A stretch of 40,500 nucleotides of DNA from Mesorhizobium sp. J18 (GTDB lineage: Bacteria > Pseudomonadota > Alphaproteobacteria > Rhizobiales > Rhizobiaceae). The position numbers were made by a program, and so were the translations under genes. The notes beneath the pieces are model-generated. The model did not search any database, was not told where the DNA came from, and was given only the letters and a program-made list of their open reading frames with translations. Where the stretch lies: contig NZ_VLJP01000028.1 of the NCBI RefSeq assembly GCF_007829525.1, positions 1 to 40,500 on the forward strand, written 5' to 3'. Below are positions 17,144 to 24,999 of the stretch, one piece after another. Numbering within the stretch: position 1 is the stretch's first letter; every line of letters starts with the position of its first letter.

Positions 17144-17392
17144 TTACCTGCCCGCCAGGCGCGTCTTCGGCGTGGCTTTCCGGGGCCTGGACTTCCTGGC
17201 AGCAGGTGCCGTGTCGGTTGCCTCGGCTTCCTTCTTCAGCCTCAGTTCCTTCAGACGCCGGCTCTTCGCCTCGCGCGCGGCAGCCTCCTGCTCGATGATC
17301 GAGCGGGCGACCTGTGTGGTGATGTCGCTCTTCGTCTCCGCCCTTGAGGGCTTCTGTATGAAGAGAGTATCCTTGGTAAGTTGCATGGGCAT
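17144..17392 (-). CDS. 82-residue basic protein of unknown function
   Basis: A small soluble protein, MPMQLTKDTLFIQKPSR..., rich in Lys, Arg, Glu and Ala. The middle (IIEQEAAAREAKSRRLKELRLKKEAEA) is predicted to be one long charged helix, and the C-terminus is a basic tail (ARKSRPRKATPKTRLAGR) that could contact nucleic acid; this is inference. No domain is recognised. The start is fixed by GGAGG at 17399-17403, six bases before ATG 17392; a second ATG lies two codons in. An intrinsic terminator for cspA ends only ten bases before this ribosome site, so the gene is probably expressed by read-through from cspA or from a promoter within the hairpin region. Confidence 0.7.
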   Translation of the reverse strand: MPMQLTKDTLFIQKPSRAETKSDITTQVARSIIEQEAAAREAKSRRLKELRLKKEAEATDTAPAARKSRPRKATPKTRLAGR

Positions 17393-17413
17393 ATAGCGCC
17401 TCCATATGAAACG

Positions 17414-17436
17414 AAAAAGGCCGGGAACTCCCGACC
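17414..17436 (-). terminator. Rho-independent terminator after cspA
   Basis: Read on the minus strand, GGTCGGG and CCCGGCC (one G-T pair) form a seven-base-pair stem around AGTT, followed at once by TTTTT (17418-17414). It is a textbook intrinsic terminator, placed about 65 bases after the cspA stop and ten bases before the ribosome site of the next gene. Confidence 0.85.
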
Positions 17437-17501
17437 TTCTCCTGTTCGCCTCAACGGCCAGTGCCAGTACATCCGTGGTCAAAGACCGGAGGCAAAAAAC
17501 G

Positions 17502-17711
17502 TCAGGCGGCCTGAAGATTGGCGGCCGCGCTCTTGCCGGACCTCGCATCGCGAACGACTTCGAAGTTGAGCTTCTGGCCTTCCACGATGGAGTTCAAACC
17601 GGCCTGCTCAACGGCAGAGATATGGACAAAGACATCGGGATTGCCGTTGTCGGGCGCGATGAAACCATAGCCTTTGGTGGTGTTGAAGAACTTTACGGTT
17701 CCAGTGGTCAT
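17502..17711 (-). CDS. cspA: Cold-shock protein CspA family
   Basis: A 69-residue single cold-shock domain protein that binds single-stranded RNA or DNA and melts RNA structure. RNP1 is KGYGFIAP and RNP2 is DVFVHISAV, both intact. MTTGTVKFFNTTKGYGFI starts the domain at once and the protein ends soon after it, as usual. AAAGGA lies eight bases before the ATG. The upstream 5' leader is shared with a divergent promoter region of about 260 bases, so cold control through a long leader is possible but not demonstrated. Alphaproteobacteria carry several paralogues, so a specific role in cold shock is not certain. Confidence 0.95.
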   Translation of the reverse strand: MTTGTVKFFNTTKGYGFIAPDNGNPDVFVHISAVEQAGLNSIVEGQKLNFEVVRDARSGKSAAANLQAA

Positions 17712-17974
17712 GACGATTTCCTTTCAAATCAGTCAATGGAATCTGCCGCCGGCCGAGTGCCTGGCGCGGCAGTAGGTCGATATTGAAAGAGAAGATCGTC
17801 AGAGCGCCCAAGGCGCAGAAACAAAGTTCGACAAGCAAGATCGATGGACAATACATAGACGTCCATTGTGTTCATTACAAGGCGGATCACCATCCTGCCG
17901 GTTCCATCCCGCTCGTTTCCCAACTAATCTTGTTCAATCGGGGGGTGCGAATCGGAAAAGGCGGGAACGCTTTG

Positions 17975-18550
17975 ATGTTCGCCTCCATGCGCAGCAGGGT
18001 CAGGGCCTGGATCACCATCGGCGCCGGTACGGTGGCCGCGATTCTTGCGGCCAATCTGCTTGGTGCCTTCGGCGCCCTGCCGGAACCGGAGATACCCGTC
18101 TTCGCGGCAGGCCAGGAGATTGAGACGGGGCAATGGCGGGTCACGCCCTTGCGCGCCTTCGTCACCGATCAGCGGATCTATGACGCGCCGATAAGAGAGG
18201 GTCAGAAGGCGCTGGTGCTCGAAGTCGAGATGACCAATCGCACGGCCGCCTCGACCACGGATTATTTCACCCTGTTCAAGCACGGCCTGCCGGTCGGCGA
18301 GGAATCCGAAACTCCGTTCGTCATGCTTACACGTGATCCAAGCATGACGCCCGAACTGCATCCGGCGATGAAGGAACGCGTGGCTTTTGTCTGGGCGCTG
18401 CCGGAATCGGCCACGTCTCCTGGCGAAATCCCCTTCTCGGTCAACACGAAGACCTACAAGCCGATCGACAATCTCTACGGCGTTCCCGGCTGGTACAATG
18501 AGCAAGAGCTCGGCCGTCTGGTCATTCCGGTCAGCGAGGCAAGCGGATGA
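17975..18550 (+). CDS. Membrane-anchored protein, first of a three-gene set
   Basis: A 191-residue protein with a short basic N-terminus, one membrane segment (about residues 10-32, AWITIGAGTVAAILAANLLGA) and a periplasmic part of about 155 residues. The soluble part begins EIPVFAAGQEIETGQWRVTPLRAFVTD and continues ALVLEVEMTNRTAAS, a pattern like DUF4352-type beta-sandwich domains, although no firm family match can be claimed. The ATG at 17975 is chosen because the membrane segment follows it; the frame is open further upstream and ATG 17987 is an alternative. Its stop overlaps the next start as ATGA, so the three genes 17975-19715 are an operon whose products share the same single-span layout. 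Function unknown. Confidence 0.72.
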   Translation: MFASMRSRVRAWITIGAGTVAAILAANLLGAFGALPEPEIPVFAAGQEIETGQWRVTPLRAFVTDQRIYDAPIREGQKALVLEVEMTNRTAASTTDYFTLFKHGLPVGEESETPFVMLTRDPSMTPELHPAMKERVAFVWALPESATSPGEIPFSVNTKTYKPIDNLYGVPGWYNEQELGRLVIPVSEASG

Positions 18551-19131
18551 TCGGGCACAGGCTTGCCAATCTCGCGATTCTCGGGCTGGCAGCGGCAATC
18601 TGTTACGGCATGCAGACGTCGAAACCGCATTATGCCGATCTCACCGGACCCATTCCCGTCCGCGGCGGCATGGGCGACGATGTGAAGGCGCGGCTTTTCC
18701 AATTGCGCGTCGACAAGGTGGAATTCGCCAAAATCCTGGCGGTCAGTGAATTCGGCAAGGACAGGACACTTACGACAGGCGGCTTATGGGCCATTGTCAC
18801 CGTCGAGCTTGCCGCGACCAACAGCACCACGACCATCAGTGAGGCCACCTGGCAGGGACCAACCGGCCTCGGCTATCGCGAAACGGAAAGGCTGGCCATG
18901 GTTTCCGGCCTGCCGCCTTTTACGGTGGAGCCCGGTCTGCCGGCGCGCGGACGCTTCGTCTTCGAAGTCCCGCCATCGGAAATCTCCGGCGCTACATTGC
19001 TCGTCTCGAACGAGCGCGCCTTCGCCCTCGATTCGCAAGCCCGCATCACCCTGGACGGTCTGCGCCTGAAGCCTGACGGCACGCCGGAAATGGTGGCCGA
19101 CATCTACGACATGGACGAGCCGATCCAATGA
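18547..19131 (+). CDS. Membrane-anchored protein, second of the set
   Basis: A 194-residue protein with an N-terminal membrane anchor (residues 5-22, RLANLAILGLAAAICYGM) and an exported domain. The domain has VRGGMGDDVKARLFQLRVDKVEFAKI, a beta-strand pair LWAIVTVELAATNSTTTI and FTVEPGLPARGRFVFEVPPSEISGATLLV. The order of strands, a T/N-rich turn and a final RGRFVFEVP resembles the upstream and downstream neighbours, so the three may be diverged duplicates; this is inference from layout rather than high identity. Start and stop are both in ATGA overlaps with neighbours (18547-18550 and 19128-19131), pointing to coupled translation. No enzymatic motif is seen. Confidence 0.75.
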   Translation: MIGHRLANLAILGLAAAICYGMQTSKPHYADLTGPIPVRGGMGDDVKARLFQLRVDKVEFAKILAVSEFGKDRTLTTGGLWAIVTVELAATNSTTTISEATWQGPTGLGYRETERLAMVSGLPPFTVEPGLPARGRFVFEVPPSEISGATLLVSNERAFALDSQARITLDGLRLKPDGTPEMVADIYDMDEPIQ

Positions 19132-19715
19132 GTGCGGGTGCTGCAGTCTCCACCGGGGCGGCCGAAATCGGCCAGTCCGAACGGCGCTGGCGCCGGCGCT
19201 CGCTGTGGGCTCTCCTGATATTGCTGCCGGCGACGCTGGCTCTCGGCAGCTACACGCCGGTCAAATGGCTTTTTGCGGCCAAGGACCTGTTTCCCCGTGA
19301 CGTGGAGCCCGGGTCCACCGTGCGGTTCGGCGGCAGCGACTGGAAGCTGGAAGCCATGCTGACGACGAAGGATACCGGCTCGGTGAAGCTGCCGGAAAAT
19401 GCCGTCCCCGTCTTCGTGGATTTTTCGGTCACGATCGGTGATCCCGACCTGCAGAAACTTTGGACGGGTTGCCGGATCACGCTCGCTGATGCTGCGGGAC
19501 GATCCTGGCTTCCGACCTCTCTGCCCATCCTTCGCTATTCGGACGACTGGTCTGACTGCAACTCCGCCACCTTTTCCGGTGCGGCGGCCGGCGCCACGCT
19601 CAAGATCAGGGAGGCCTTCGTCGTGCCGAAAGACGCCATCCCCACGATTGAACCGACGCTGGGGCTTGGAAGCGAACGCCCCTACTATCTCCGCTTTCTG
19701 CGCGCCAAGGACTGA
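19128..19715 (+). CDS. Membrane-anchored protein, third of the set
   Basis: A 195-residue protein with a 25-residue cytoplasmic head (QSERRWRRR just before the membrane), one membrane segment (SLWALLILLPATLALGSYTP) and an exported domain. The domain includes VEPGSTVRFGGSDWKLEAMLTT, VPVFVDFSVTIGDPDL, two cysteines (CRITLAD and DCNSATF) that could pair, and ATLKIREAFVVPKDAIPTIEPTL. It shares the anchor-plus-beta-domain layout of the two genes before it. The stop is two bases from the stop of the convergent eight-span protein at 19718-20983, which may be a functional partner in the membrane. Function unknown. Confidence 0.75.
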   Translation: MSAGAAVSTGAAEIGQSERRWRRRSLWALLILLPATLALGSYTPVKWLFAAKDLFPRDVEPGSTVRFGGSDWKLEAMLTTKDTGSVKLPENAVPVFVDFSVTIGDPDLQKLWTGCRITLADAAGRSWLPTSLPILRYSDDWSDCNSATFSGAAAGATLKIREAFVVPKDAIPTIEPTLGLGSERPYYLRFLRAKD

Positions 19716-19717
19716 GA

Positions 19718-20983
19718 TCATTCGGCAAGCTGGGCCGCCGTCGCTGCCCGTTTCGGCAGGGAGAAGGCGGTTTCAAGCACCGCCGCCAGGAAGCAGATTC
19801 GGACAGGCTCGATAAGGATGCCCATGGAGGAGTCCTGATAAGGGCTGCCGAAGAGAAGCGTCACCCCTTGCGAGAGAACCTGCCAGACTTCGAGGTCGTG
19901 CGGACCGACAAGATGTGCGGCCCCCAGCCAAAGCCATGCCGCGGCCCAATCGATGAAGCGATAGCCGACGATCAGCGCCGCGATCAGCAGGACACCGGAG
20001 CTCAGTGTTATGCGGACGCCGTTCGCGATCGGCAGGTAGCGGGAGCGGTAGCCCCTGATGAAATGCTCGACGAAATCTCGCAGGAACTTCGGCACGGCCT
20101 TGTAGCGCTCGCCGAACTGCTCGACACGCCGATGGATGCGCATCAATTCCTTTTCGTCGCGCACGTCATAGCCGTAGATCAGCGCCGTCATGACCAGCCA
20201 GATGATCGGCAGCATCATGTACCAGAAAAGATTGTTCAGCACCGTCGCCAGTCCGATGGACGACACCTCGGCTGGCACCATCGTGGCCGCATGGGCGGAA
20301 GTGACGAGCCAGTCGTTCATGGCGGTGAAAAGCGACCATAAATTGCGGCTCGTGACCCATGCCAGGAATTCATCTTTCCAGCGGCTGATCACGTAGAGAC
20401 CGACGAAGATCCAGTTCGTCTCGCAGATCACCACGACGATCTGCCAGAAGGATGCGGCCGAGCGCCCTTGCATGAATTTGGCAAACCGCCTGATCACCCA
20501 GGAAATGAGCACCGATACGACCAGCCATCGCGAATCGAGCACGTCGAGCGGGCGCATGCTCTCACCGAAGGGTACCATATCGAGAACCGCCCGCGAATAT
20601 TGCCGGACCGTGTCGCCGAGGAAACCCCAGGCGGCGTAATAGGCAAAGAAGGGCAGGAGCGCGATCGTCACCATGGTGGCAAATGCCGAGCCGCCGCCCT
20701 TGCTTGCCCCGGGGCTGGCAGCTTCCGCCTGCGCCTCCTGTATCTCCGGCAGGCCAGGCAAAAGGACCCGGAACATGGCGACGGTCAGGATCAGTTGTGC
20801 GAGCGCAACCAGCGTCAACAGGGCCAAGCCCAGCATCTGATTGACGAAGGCCATGCTGGCCGCCAAATGCATAAGCAGATTGTGGGCGATGATGCCAACA
20901 AGGACCAGCGCCACGAGTTGCGGCCAGAAGCGCCGGAGGAGGCGGAAGGTGAGCGCGAAAGGCGCCGTCACATCGGCGAGCAT
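19718..20983 (-). CDS. Polytopic membrane protein of unknown function
   Basis: A 421-residue integral membrane protein with about eight hydrophobic segments. The clearest are FWPQLVALVLVGIIAHNLL, MLGLALLTLVALAQLILTVA, FATMVTIALLPFFAYYAAW, FWQIVVVICETNWIFVGLYV, NLFWYMMLPIIWLVMTALIY and ITLSSGVLLIAALIVGYRF. A loop of about 60 residues between the sixth and seventh is basic (IHRRVEQFGERYKAVPKFLRDFVEH) and probably cytoplasmic. No transporter or enzyme signature is recognised. It faces the three-gene set 17975-19715 tail to tail with a two-base gap, and the whole group could be a membrane complex, although opposite strands argue against one transcript. The start is ATG at 20983. Confidence 0.75.
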   Translation of the reverse strand: MLADVTAPFALTFRLLRRFWPQLVALVLVGIIAHNLLMHLAASMAFVNQMLGLALLTLVALAQLILTVAMFRVLLPGLPEIQEAQAEAASPGASKGGGSAFATMVTIALLPFFAYYAAWGFLGDTVRQYSRAVLDMVPFGESMRPLDVLDSRWLVVSVLISWVIRRFAKFMQGRSAASFWQIVVVICETNWIFVGLYVISRWKDEFLAWVTSRNLWSLFTAMNDWLVTSAHAATMVPAEVSSIGLATVLNNLFWYMMLPIIWLVMTALIYGYDVRDEKELMRIHRRVEQFGERYKAVPKFLRDFVEHFIRGYRSRYLPIANGVRITLSSGVLLIAALIVGYRFIDWAAAWLWLGAAHLVGPHDLEVWQVLSQGVTLLFGSPYQDSSMGILIEPVRICFLAAVLETAFSLPKRAATAAQLAE

Positions 20984-21093
20984 GCGAATCCCTCGTCATG
21001 CCCCCCAAGGCCTCTTTAGGCGATTTCTACCTTGGATAGAAGCGCGGAGAAGGTGGCCCGTCTCTATGGCAATGCCAACCGCTGACCGTTGAA

Positions 21094-21121
21094 CACATCC
21101 GCCTTTGCCAGCGCGGATGTG
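21094..21121. other. Small inverted repeat
   Basis: CACATCCGC and GCGGATGTG pair over nine bases around a ten-base loop, between the divergent eight-span protein gene and the glycine-zipper gene. It could be an operator or a leader hairpin; there is no T-run. Confidence 0.3.
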
Positions 21122-21173
21122 CGGCAGGTCGGGACCAAACTCTCGACACATCGATGCGCGAGAAACTCTTCCT

Positions 21174-21311
21174 ATGGCTATCGGAATGGCAATAGGCATA
21201 GGCTTGGGGGCGGCACTCGGAGCCACGCTCTTCGACAGTGTGGCCATCGGCATTGCCGTCGGCATCGCACTGGGGGCGGCGGCAGGCGCCTGCTTTCAGC
21301 GGAAAAGATAG
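21174..21311 (+). CDS. 45-residue glycine-zipper membrane peptide
   Basis: MAIGMAIGIGLGAALGATLF... is a small hydrophobic protein of two glycine-spaced helices (GMAIGIGLGAALG and GIAVGIALGAAAG), ending in FQRKR. GxxxG-type spacing like this lets helices pack in a membrane. Similar short proteins are common as hypotheticals in rhizobia. The ribosome site is weak. An upstream in-frame ATG would add a hydrophilic head without resemblance to anything, so the short form is preferred. Some short Gly/Ala-rich frames are artefacts of high GC, which limits confidence. Confidence 0.55.
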   Translation: MAIGMAIGIGLGAALGATLFDSVAIGIAVGIALGAAAGACFQRKR

Positions 21312-21318
21312 GCGCCCT

Positions 21319-21738
21319 TCAGTCCGGCCTGGAGGAATCACCGGCCGAGCCCCGGCCCGTTTCCCGGTCGATCCTGCCCTCTTCCGCCTTGTGAAAATAT
21401 TGCGAGCAGACCAGCCAGCCCTTCAAAGGCCGCAGCAACAGCAAACAGGCAACAAGCGTCACCGGCAATGTGGTGAATACATGAACCCAAACCGGCGGGT
21501 CGAAGGTGAACTGCATCCACAGGGCGAAGGCCAGCGCGGGCACCGCCGCTATGGTCATGGCGAAGAAGGCCGGACCGTCCGCGGGATCGGCGAAAGAGTA
21601 ATCCAGGCCACATACCTCGCATCGTGGCGCCAATGTCAGGACACCCTTGAATAGATGCCCCTGCTGGCAACGCGGACAGCGTCCGAGAATGCCCGTCAGG
21701 ACAGGATTGTCGGTTTCCCGGAAGCCGGAATCATTCAT
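21319..21738 (-). CDS. DUF983 family protein
   Basis: A 139-residue membrane protein. The N-terminus has a zinc-ribbon-like pair of CxxC motifs (GRCPRCQQGHLFKG and PRCEVCGLDY). Two membrane segments follow (GPAFFAMTIAAVPALAFALW and VHVFTTLPVTLVACLLLLRP), the usual DUF983 arrangement. The family is widespread in alphaproteobacteria, and its function is unknown. The start at 21738 follows AAGGAA by eight bases; an upstream in-frame start at 21804 lacks such a site. It lies just downstream of manC on the same strand (about 90 bases) and may be co-transcribed. Confidence 0.88.
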   Translation of the reverse strand: MNDSGFRETDNPVLTGILGRCPRCQQGHLFKGVLTLAPRCEVCGLDYSFADPADGPAFFAMTIAAVPALAFALWMQFTFDPPVWVHVFTTLPVTLVACLLLLRPLKGWLVCSQYFHKAEEGRIDRETGRGSAGDSSRPD

Positions 21739-21825
21739 GGCGCAGTTCCTTGTTCCGCCCACAGGTAGCGCAATCCGCCGGAAATTCCCATGCAGCCCCT
21801 GCATTATGCGGCAAAAGGACCGCCT

Positions 21826-23229
21826 CTACTTCCGCCCGTATTGGTCCTCAAAGCGGATGATGTCGTCCTCACCCAGATAGGAGCCCGACTGAACCTCGAT
21901 CAGTTCCAGGGGGATCCGTCCGGGATTCTCGAGGGCGTGGATCTCGCCGACCGGAATATAGGTCGACTGGTCCTCGTTCAGCATCATCACCTTGTCGCCC
22001 TTCCGTACACGCGCCGCACCACGTACGACAACCCAGTGCTCGGCCCGATGGTGATGCATCTGCACCGAAAGCCTGGCTCCCGGCTTCACCGTGATGCGCT
22101 TTACCTGATGGTGCGGGCCCGTATCGATGGAATCATAGTCCCCCCAGGGCCGGTAAACGCGGCGGTGGTTCACATGCTCGCAGCGCGCCTGCCGGTCAAG
22201 CTCATCCACCACCAGCCGAACATCCTCGACATGATCGCGATGGGCGATGAGAACCGCATCGGCCGTCTCGACGATGACAAGGTCCTTTACCCCCAGGGTC
22301 GCCACCAGCCGCTTGCCGGCATCGACGAGCGTGTTCCTTGTCGAGACCGCCACCACGTCGCCTTTCAGCACATTGCCGTTGCCGTCCTTGTGCCTGACCT
22401 TCCACAGGGCCGACCACGAGCCGACATCGCTCCATCCCGCATCCAGCGCAACGACCGCGGCCTTCGTGGTCTTCTCCATCACGGCATAGTCGATGGAATC
22501 CTTCGGGCAGGCCCTGAAGGCATCCTTGCCGATGCGCAGAAAGTGCATGTCGGCCTCTCGGGCCTCGAACGCCTTGCGGCATGCGGCAAGGATTTTCGGC
22601 GCGTGGCGGCCCAGTTCGTCGAGATAGATGCTGGCGCGGAACAGGAACATGCCGCTGTTCCAGTAATAGCCGCCGGAGGCGAGATGGGCCTTGGCGGTTT
22701 CCATGTCCGGCTTCTCCTCGAACCGGTCGACGGCGAAACCTTCCTTCAAGGGCTCGCCCCGCCTGATATAGCCGTATCTCGTCGCCGGCCGATCCGGCAC
22801 CGTGCCGAAGGTCACCAGCATACCCTCCTCCGCCAGGCGGGCTGCCTTGCCGACGCTTTGGTGAAAGCTTTCCACATTCTCGATCAGGTGATCGGCCGCC
22901 AGTACCAGCAACAGCGGATCCTGTCCTGCTTCCGTTGCCTGCAAGGCGGCCAGCGCCACGGCAGGCGCGGTGTTGCGACCAAAGGGCTCGAGAAGGATCG
23001 TCGACTCCTCCTGCCCGACCAGCCTCAACTGCTCGGCCGCCAGAAACCGGTGCTCCTCGTTGCAAACGACCAGCGGCGGCAGGCAATCAAGGCCCTCGAG
23101 CCTCAGTACCGTCTCCTGCAGCATGGTCCTTTCCCCGACAAGCGCGCAGAACTGCTTCGGGTAGAGCTGGCGCGACAAGGGCCACAGTCTCGTGCCCGAG
23201 CCGCCCGCCATGATCACCGGCCGGAACAT
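21826..23229 (-). CDS. manC: Mannose-1-phosphate guanylyltransferase / mannose-6-phosphate isomerase (ManC)
   Basis: A 467-residue bifunctional type-II enzyme. The N-terminal nucleotidyltransferase has the signature [15 protein letters not shown] (residues 6-20) and YPKQF, with FEEKPD as the sugar-binding segment; it makes GDP-mannose from GTP and mannose 1-phosphate. The C-terminal cupin isomerase has [20 protein letters not shown] and [11 protein letters not shown], with metal-binding histidines, and converts fructose 6-phosphate to mannose 6-phosphate. Length matches the ManC/AlgA/NoeJ family. With the phosphohexomutase at 15658-17028 the route from fructose 6-phosphate to GDP-mannose is complete. 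No GDP-mannose dehydratase is in the window, so mannose itself, or products made elsewhere, are possible fates. Confidence 0.95.
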   Translation of the reverse strand: MFRPVIMAGGSGTRLWPLSRQLYPKQFCALVGERTMLQETVLRLEGLDCLPPLVVCNEEHRFLAAEQLRLVGQEESTILLEPFGRNTAPAVALAALQATEAGQDPLLLVLAADHLIENVESFHQSVGKAARLAEEGMLVTFGTVPDRPATRYGYIRRGEPLKEGFAVDRFEEKPDMETAKAHLASGGYYWNSGMFLFRASIYLDELGRHAPKILAACRKAFEAREADMHFLRIGKDAFRACPKDSIDYAVMEKTTKAAVVALDAGWSDVGSWSALWKVRHKDGNGNVLKGDVVAVSTRNTLVDAGKRLVATLGVKDLVIVETADAVLIAHRDHVEDVRLVVDELDRQARCEHVNHRRVYRPWGDYDSIDTGPHHQVKRITVKPGARLSVQMHHHRAEHWVVVRGAARVRKGDKVMMLNEDQSTYIPVGEIHALENPGRIPLELIEVQSGSYLGEDDIIRFEDQYGRK

Positions 23230-23323
23230 CTCGCCCTCCGCTCACTTTCGCCCAGGCAACGGCATAGTGCGCAACCCTGAAACTGGGGTAAATCAGGAGC
23301 GGCTCAAGGACAACGCTGCCCGT

Positions 23324-24682
23324 TCATTCGCCGAACAGCTTGCCACAGGGCAGAACGGCCCCGCCTTCAAGGCCGATGCTCACCCAGCCTGCAACGACCC
23401 TCGGCAACGCGACCTGGCCTTCGCCGCCGGCCGTGAGATTGATCGCCATGTCGCTCTGCTCATAGGCGAGAGGGGAGCGCGTCAACTGCATTTCGAAATA
23501 GACCCAGCCGTCGGAAGGCTCGACAATCACGCCCGCCGTTCCCATTGCGACCGGCAGGCCGTCCCTTGTCAGGCGGTTGATCGCGCCATTCATCGGACGC
23601 AAGGCGAGCTTTCCCGAGGAGCAACGCGCAAGGAAACCTGTCGTGTATCGGGCCGGCCGGGGATTGGAGTTACCGATGGTGGCTCGAAAGAATGTATCGG
23701 ACCCGATCGAGTAGGGCGACGCCGTTCCCTCCCCCGCCACGACATTCATGTACCAGAATTCCGGGCCGTATCGCAGGCCGGCCGGGCCGTAGACCTTCTG
23801 GATCAACTCGTCGATCACAGGGTCCAGCGCCCCGGCGGCCCCGCCATAGGTGGTGTTGTTGTGGATGAACTTCGCCGGGAAGCTCAAGGCAGAACCGTTG
23901 AAGGCATTGAGATAACCCGGCAATGCTGCCGAACTCGAGGTGAGGTTCGCCTGGCTGGAGGCGCTGAAGCGCCCGCTGTCGGGCAGCAGATTGAGAAAGA
24001 GGCTCTTGTCAAGCGCGAGGCCTGCGGAGGGCAGTTCCACCGCGCCGTCCTGCTTGCGCGCGACGAGCACATCGTGCCAGCTGCCGCCGTCCGGCGAAAC
24101 CTTCACATGCCAGTCGTCATCGCCGGTCAGGCCGAATTCGGCACGGCCCGAGAACCCGGTCTGGAACAATATGCTCGCCGTATCCTCCGGCGCGTTCTTG
24201 TTGATCTTGAGCCGATGGCTGTCACCCGAATGGCTGAAAAGACTGGCCGGGCTGGAGACAGCCAGCCTGTTGGCGGCGTCGGCGCTCGCATTGACCCCCA
24301 GCAGTTCGATATTCTGCAAGGCGTCAATGGCGGCGGCGATCCCCTCGGCGACCGGAGCCCAGCCCCCTTCGCGGCAAATGATCAACTGTGCCTCGTCCTC
24401 CACCCATGCGAGCCAGCCCCCGCGCGGTTCATGGAAGATCCATGCGCCGTCCACGAAATGGGCGACCTGCCCTTCCCTGCCCGCCCATGCGCCGGCCGCG
24501 GGACCGGCAACGATGTGCCGTTCGCCTTTCGAGGGTTGCTGCGGAGCTTCGGCAAGCACGCGTGACCGCACCGAAAGCTGCACGAGGCCGTCCAGGCGCC
24601 GCAAGGCCTCGTTGTGGGTAACGTGTTTCTGCGCCTGCGACGGCAGGATATAGGGAAGTGCCAGATTTTCGGTTTCGTTCAC
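23324..24682 (-). CDS. DUF2793 domain protein (phage-tail or adhesin-like)
   Basis: A 452-residue protein beginning ENLALPYILPSQAQKHVTHNEALRRLD, the typical start of DUF2793 (residues about 5-110, with GERHIVAGPAAGAWAGREGQVA). The remainder has a repetitive beta-rich look with many Gly, Ser and Asn residues (FQTGFSGRAEFGLTGDDDWHVKVSPDGGSW), like tail-fibre or surface-binding modules. DUF2793 occurs in prophages and gene transfer agents as well as isolated in rhizobial chromosomes; no other phage gene is near. There is no signal peptide. The start codon is GTG with AGAAGGA about nine bases upstream. It lies between manC and the dehydratase, so a link with surface glycan is possible but unproven. 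Confidence 0.8.
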   Translation of the reverse strand: MNETENLALPYILPSQAQKHVTHNEALRRLDGLVQLSVRSRVLAEAPQQPSKGERHIVAGPAAGAWAGREGQVAHFVDGAWIFHEPRGGWLAWVEDEAQLIICREGGWAPVAEGIAAAIDALQNIELLGVNASADAANRLAVSSPASLFSHSGDSHRLKINKNAPEDTASILFQTGFSGRAEFGLTGDDDWHVKVSPDGGSWHDVLVARKQDGAVELPSAGLALDKSLFLNLLPDSGRFSASSQANLTSSSAALPGYLNAFNGSALSFPAKFIHNNTTYGGAAGALDPVIDELIQKVYGPAGLRYGPEFWYMNVVAGEGTASPYSIGSDTFFRATIGNSNPRPARYTTGFLARCSSGKLALRPMNGAINRLTRDGLPVAMGTAGVIVEPSDGWVYFEMQLTRSPLAYEQSDMAINLTAGGEGQVALPRVVAGWVSIGLEGGAVLPCGKLFGE

Positions 24683-24999
24683 GGTGCGGTGTCCTTCTGC
24701 GCAATTTTCCTCACGCGAAGGATAACCGAGCGTGTCGGGGCGGGGATAAAATCAGCCGTTTCGTCCGAAGCGGTCGCCATCTCGCGGACCTGTGCGGCCG
24801 TTATCGGCGCTGGTCGCCTTGGGCTGCCAATGCAGGCTTGCTGCTTCCCGTCATATTGTCGCCTGCAGGATTCTGCTATGAACTTAAGTAGATAGAATTA
24901 TTTACTCTTTGCAGGTCCACTCAATCTGGCCATGATAGGCGCTCAGGATATATGCACTCAAGCTGAATTGCTGCCTTCGCACATGGTTGGAATGCGCGG
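24683..24999. other. Intergenic region upstream of the membrane dehydratase
   Basis: This is the divergent gap between the DUF2793 gene (minus) and the dehydratase (plus). The second half is AT-rich (AACTTAAGTAGATAGAATTA around 24880-24900, and GGATATATGCAC near 24945-24956), so a promoter for the plus-strand gene probably lies there. No gene or known site was recognised. Confidence 0.4.

Noticed and set aside
21790-23280. Open frame of 496 codons antisense to manC
   Set aside because: The manC motifs on the minus strand are unambiguous; the plus-strand product has no recognisable feature.
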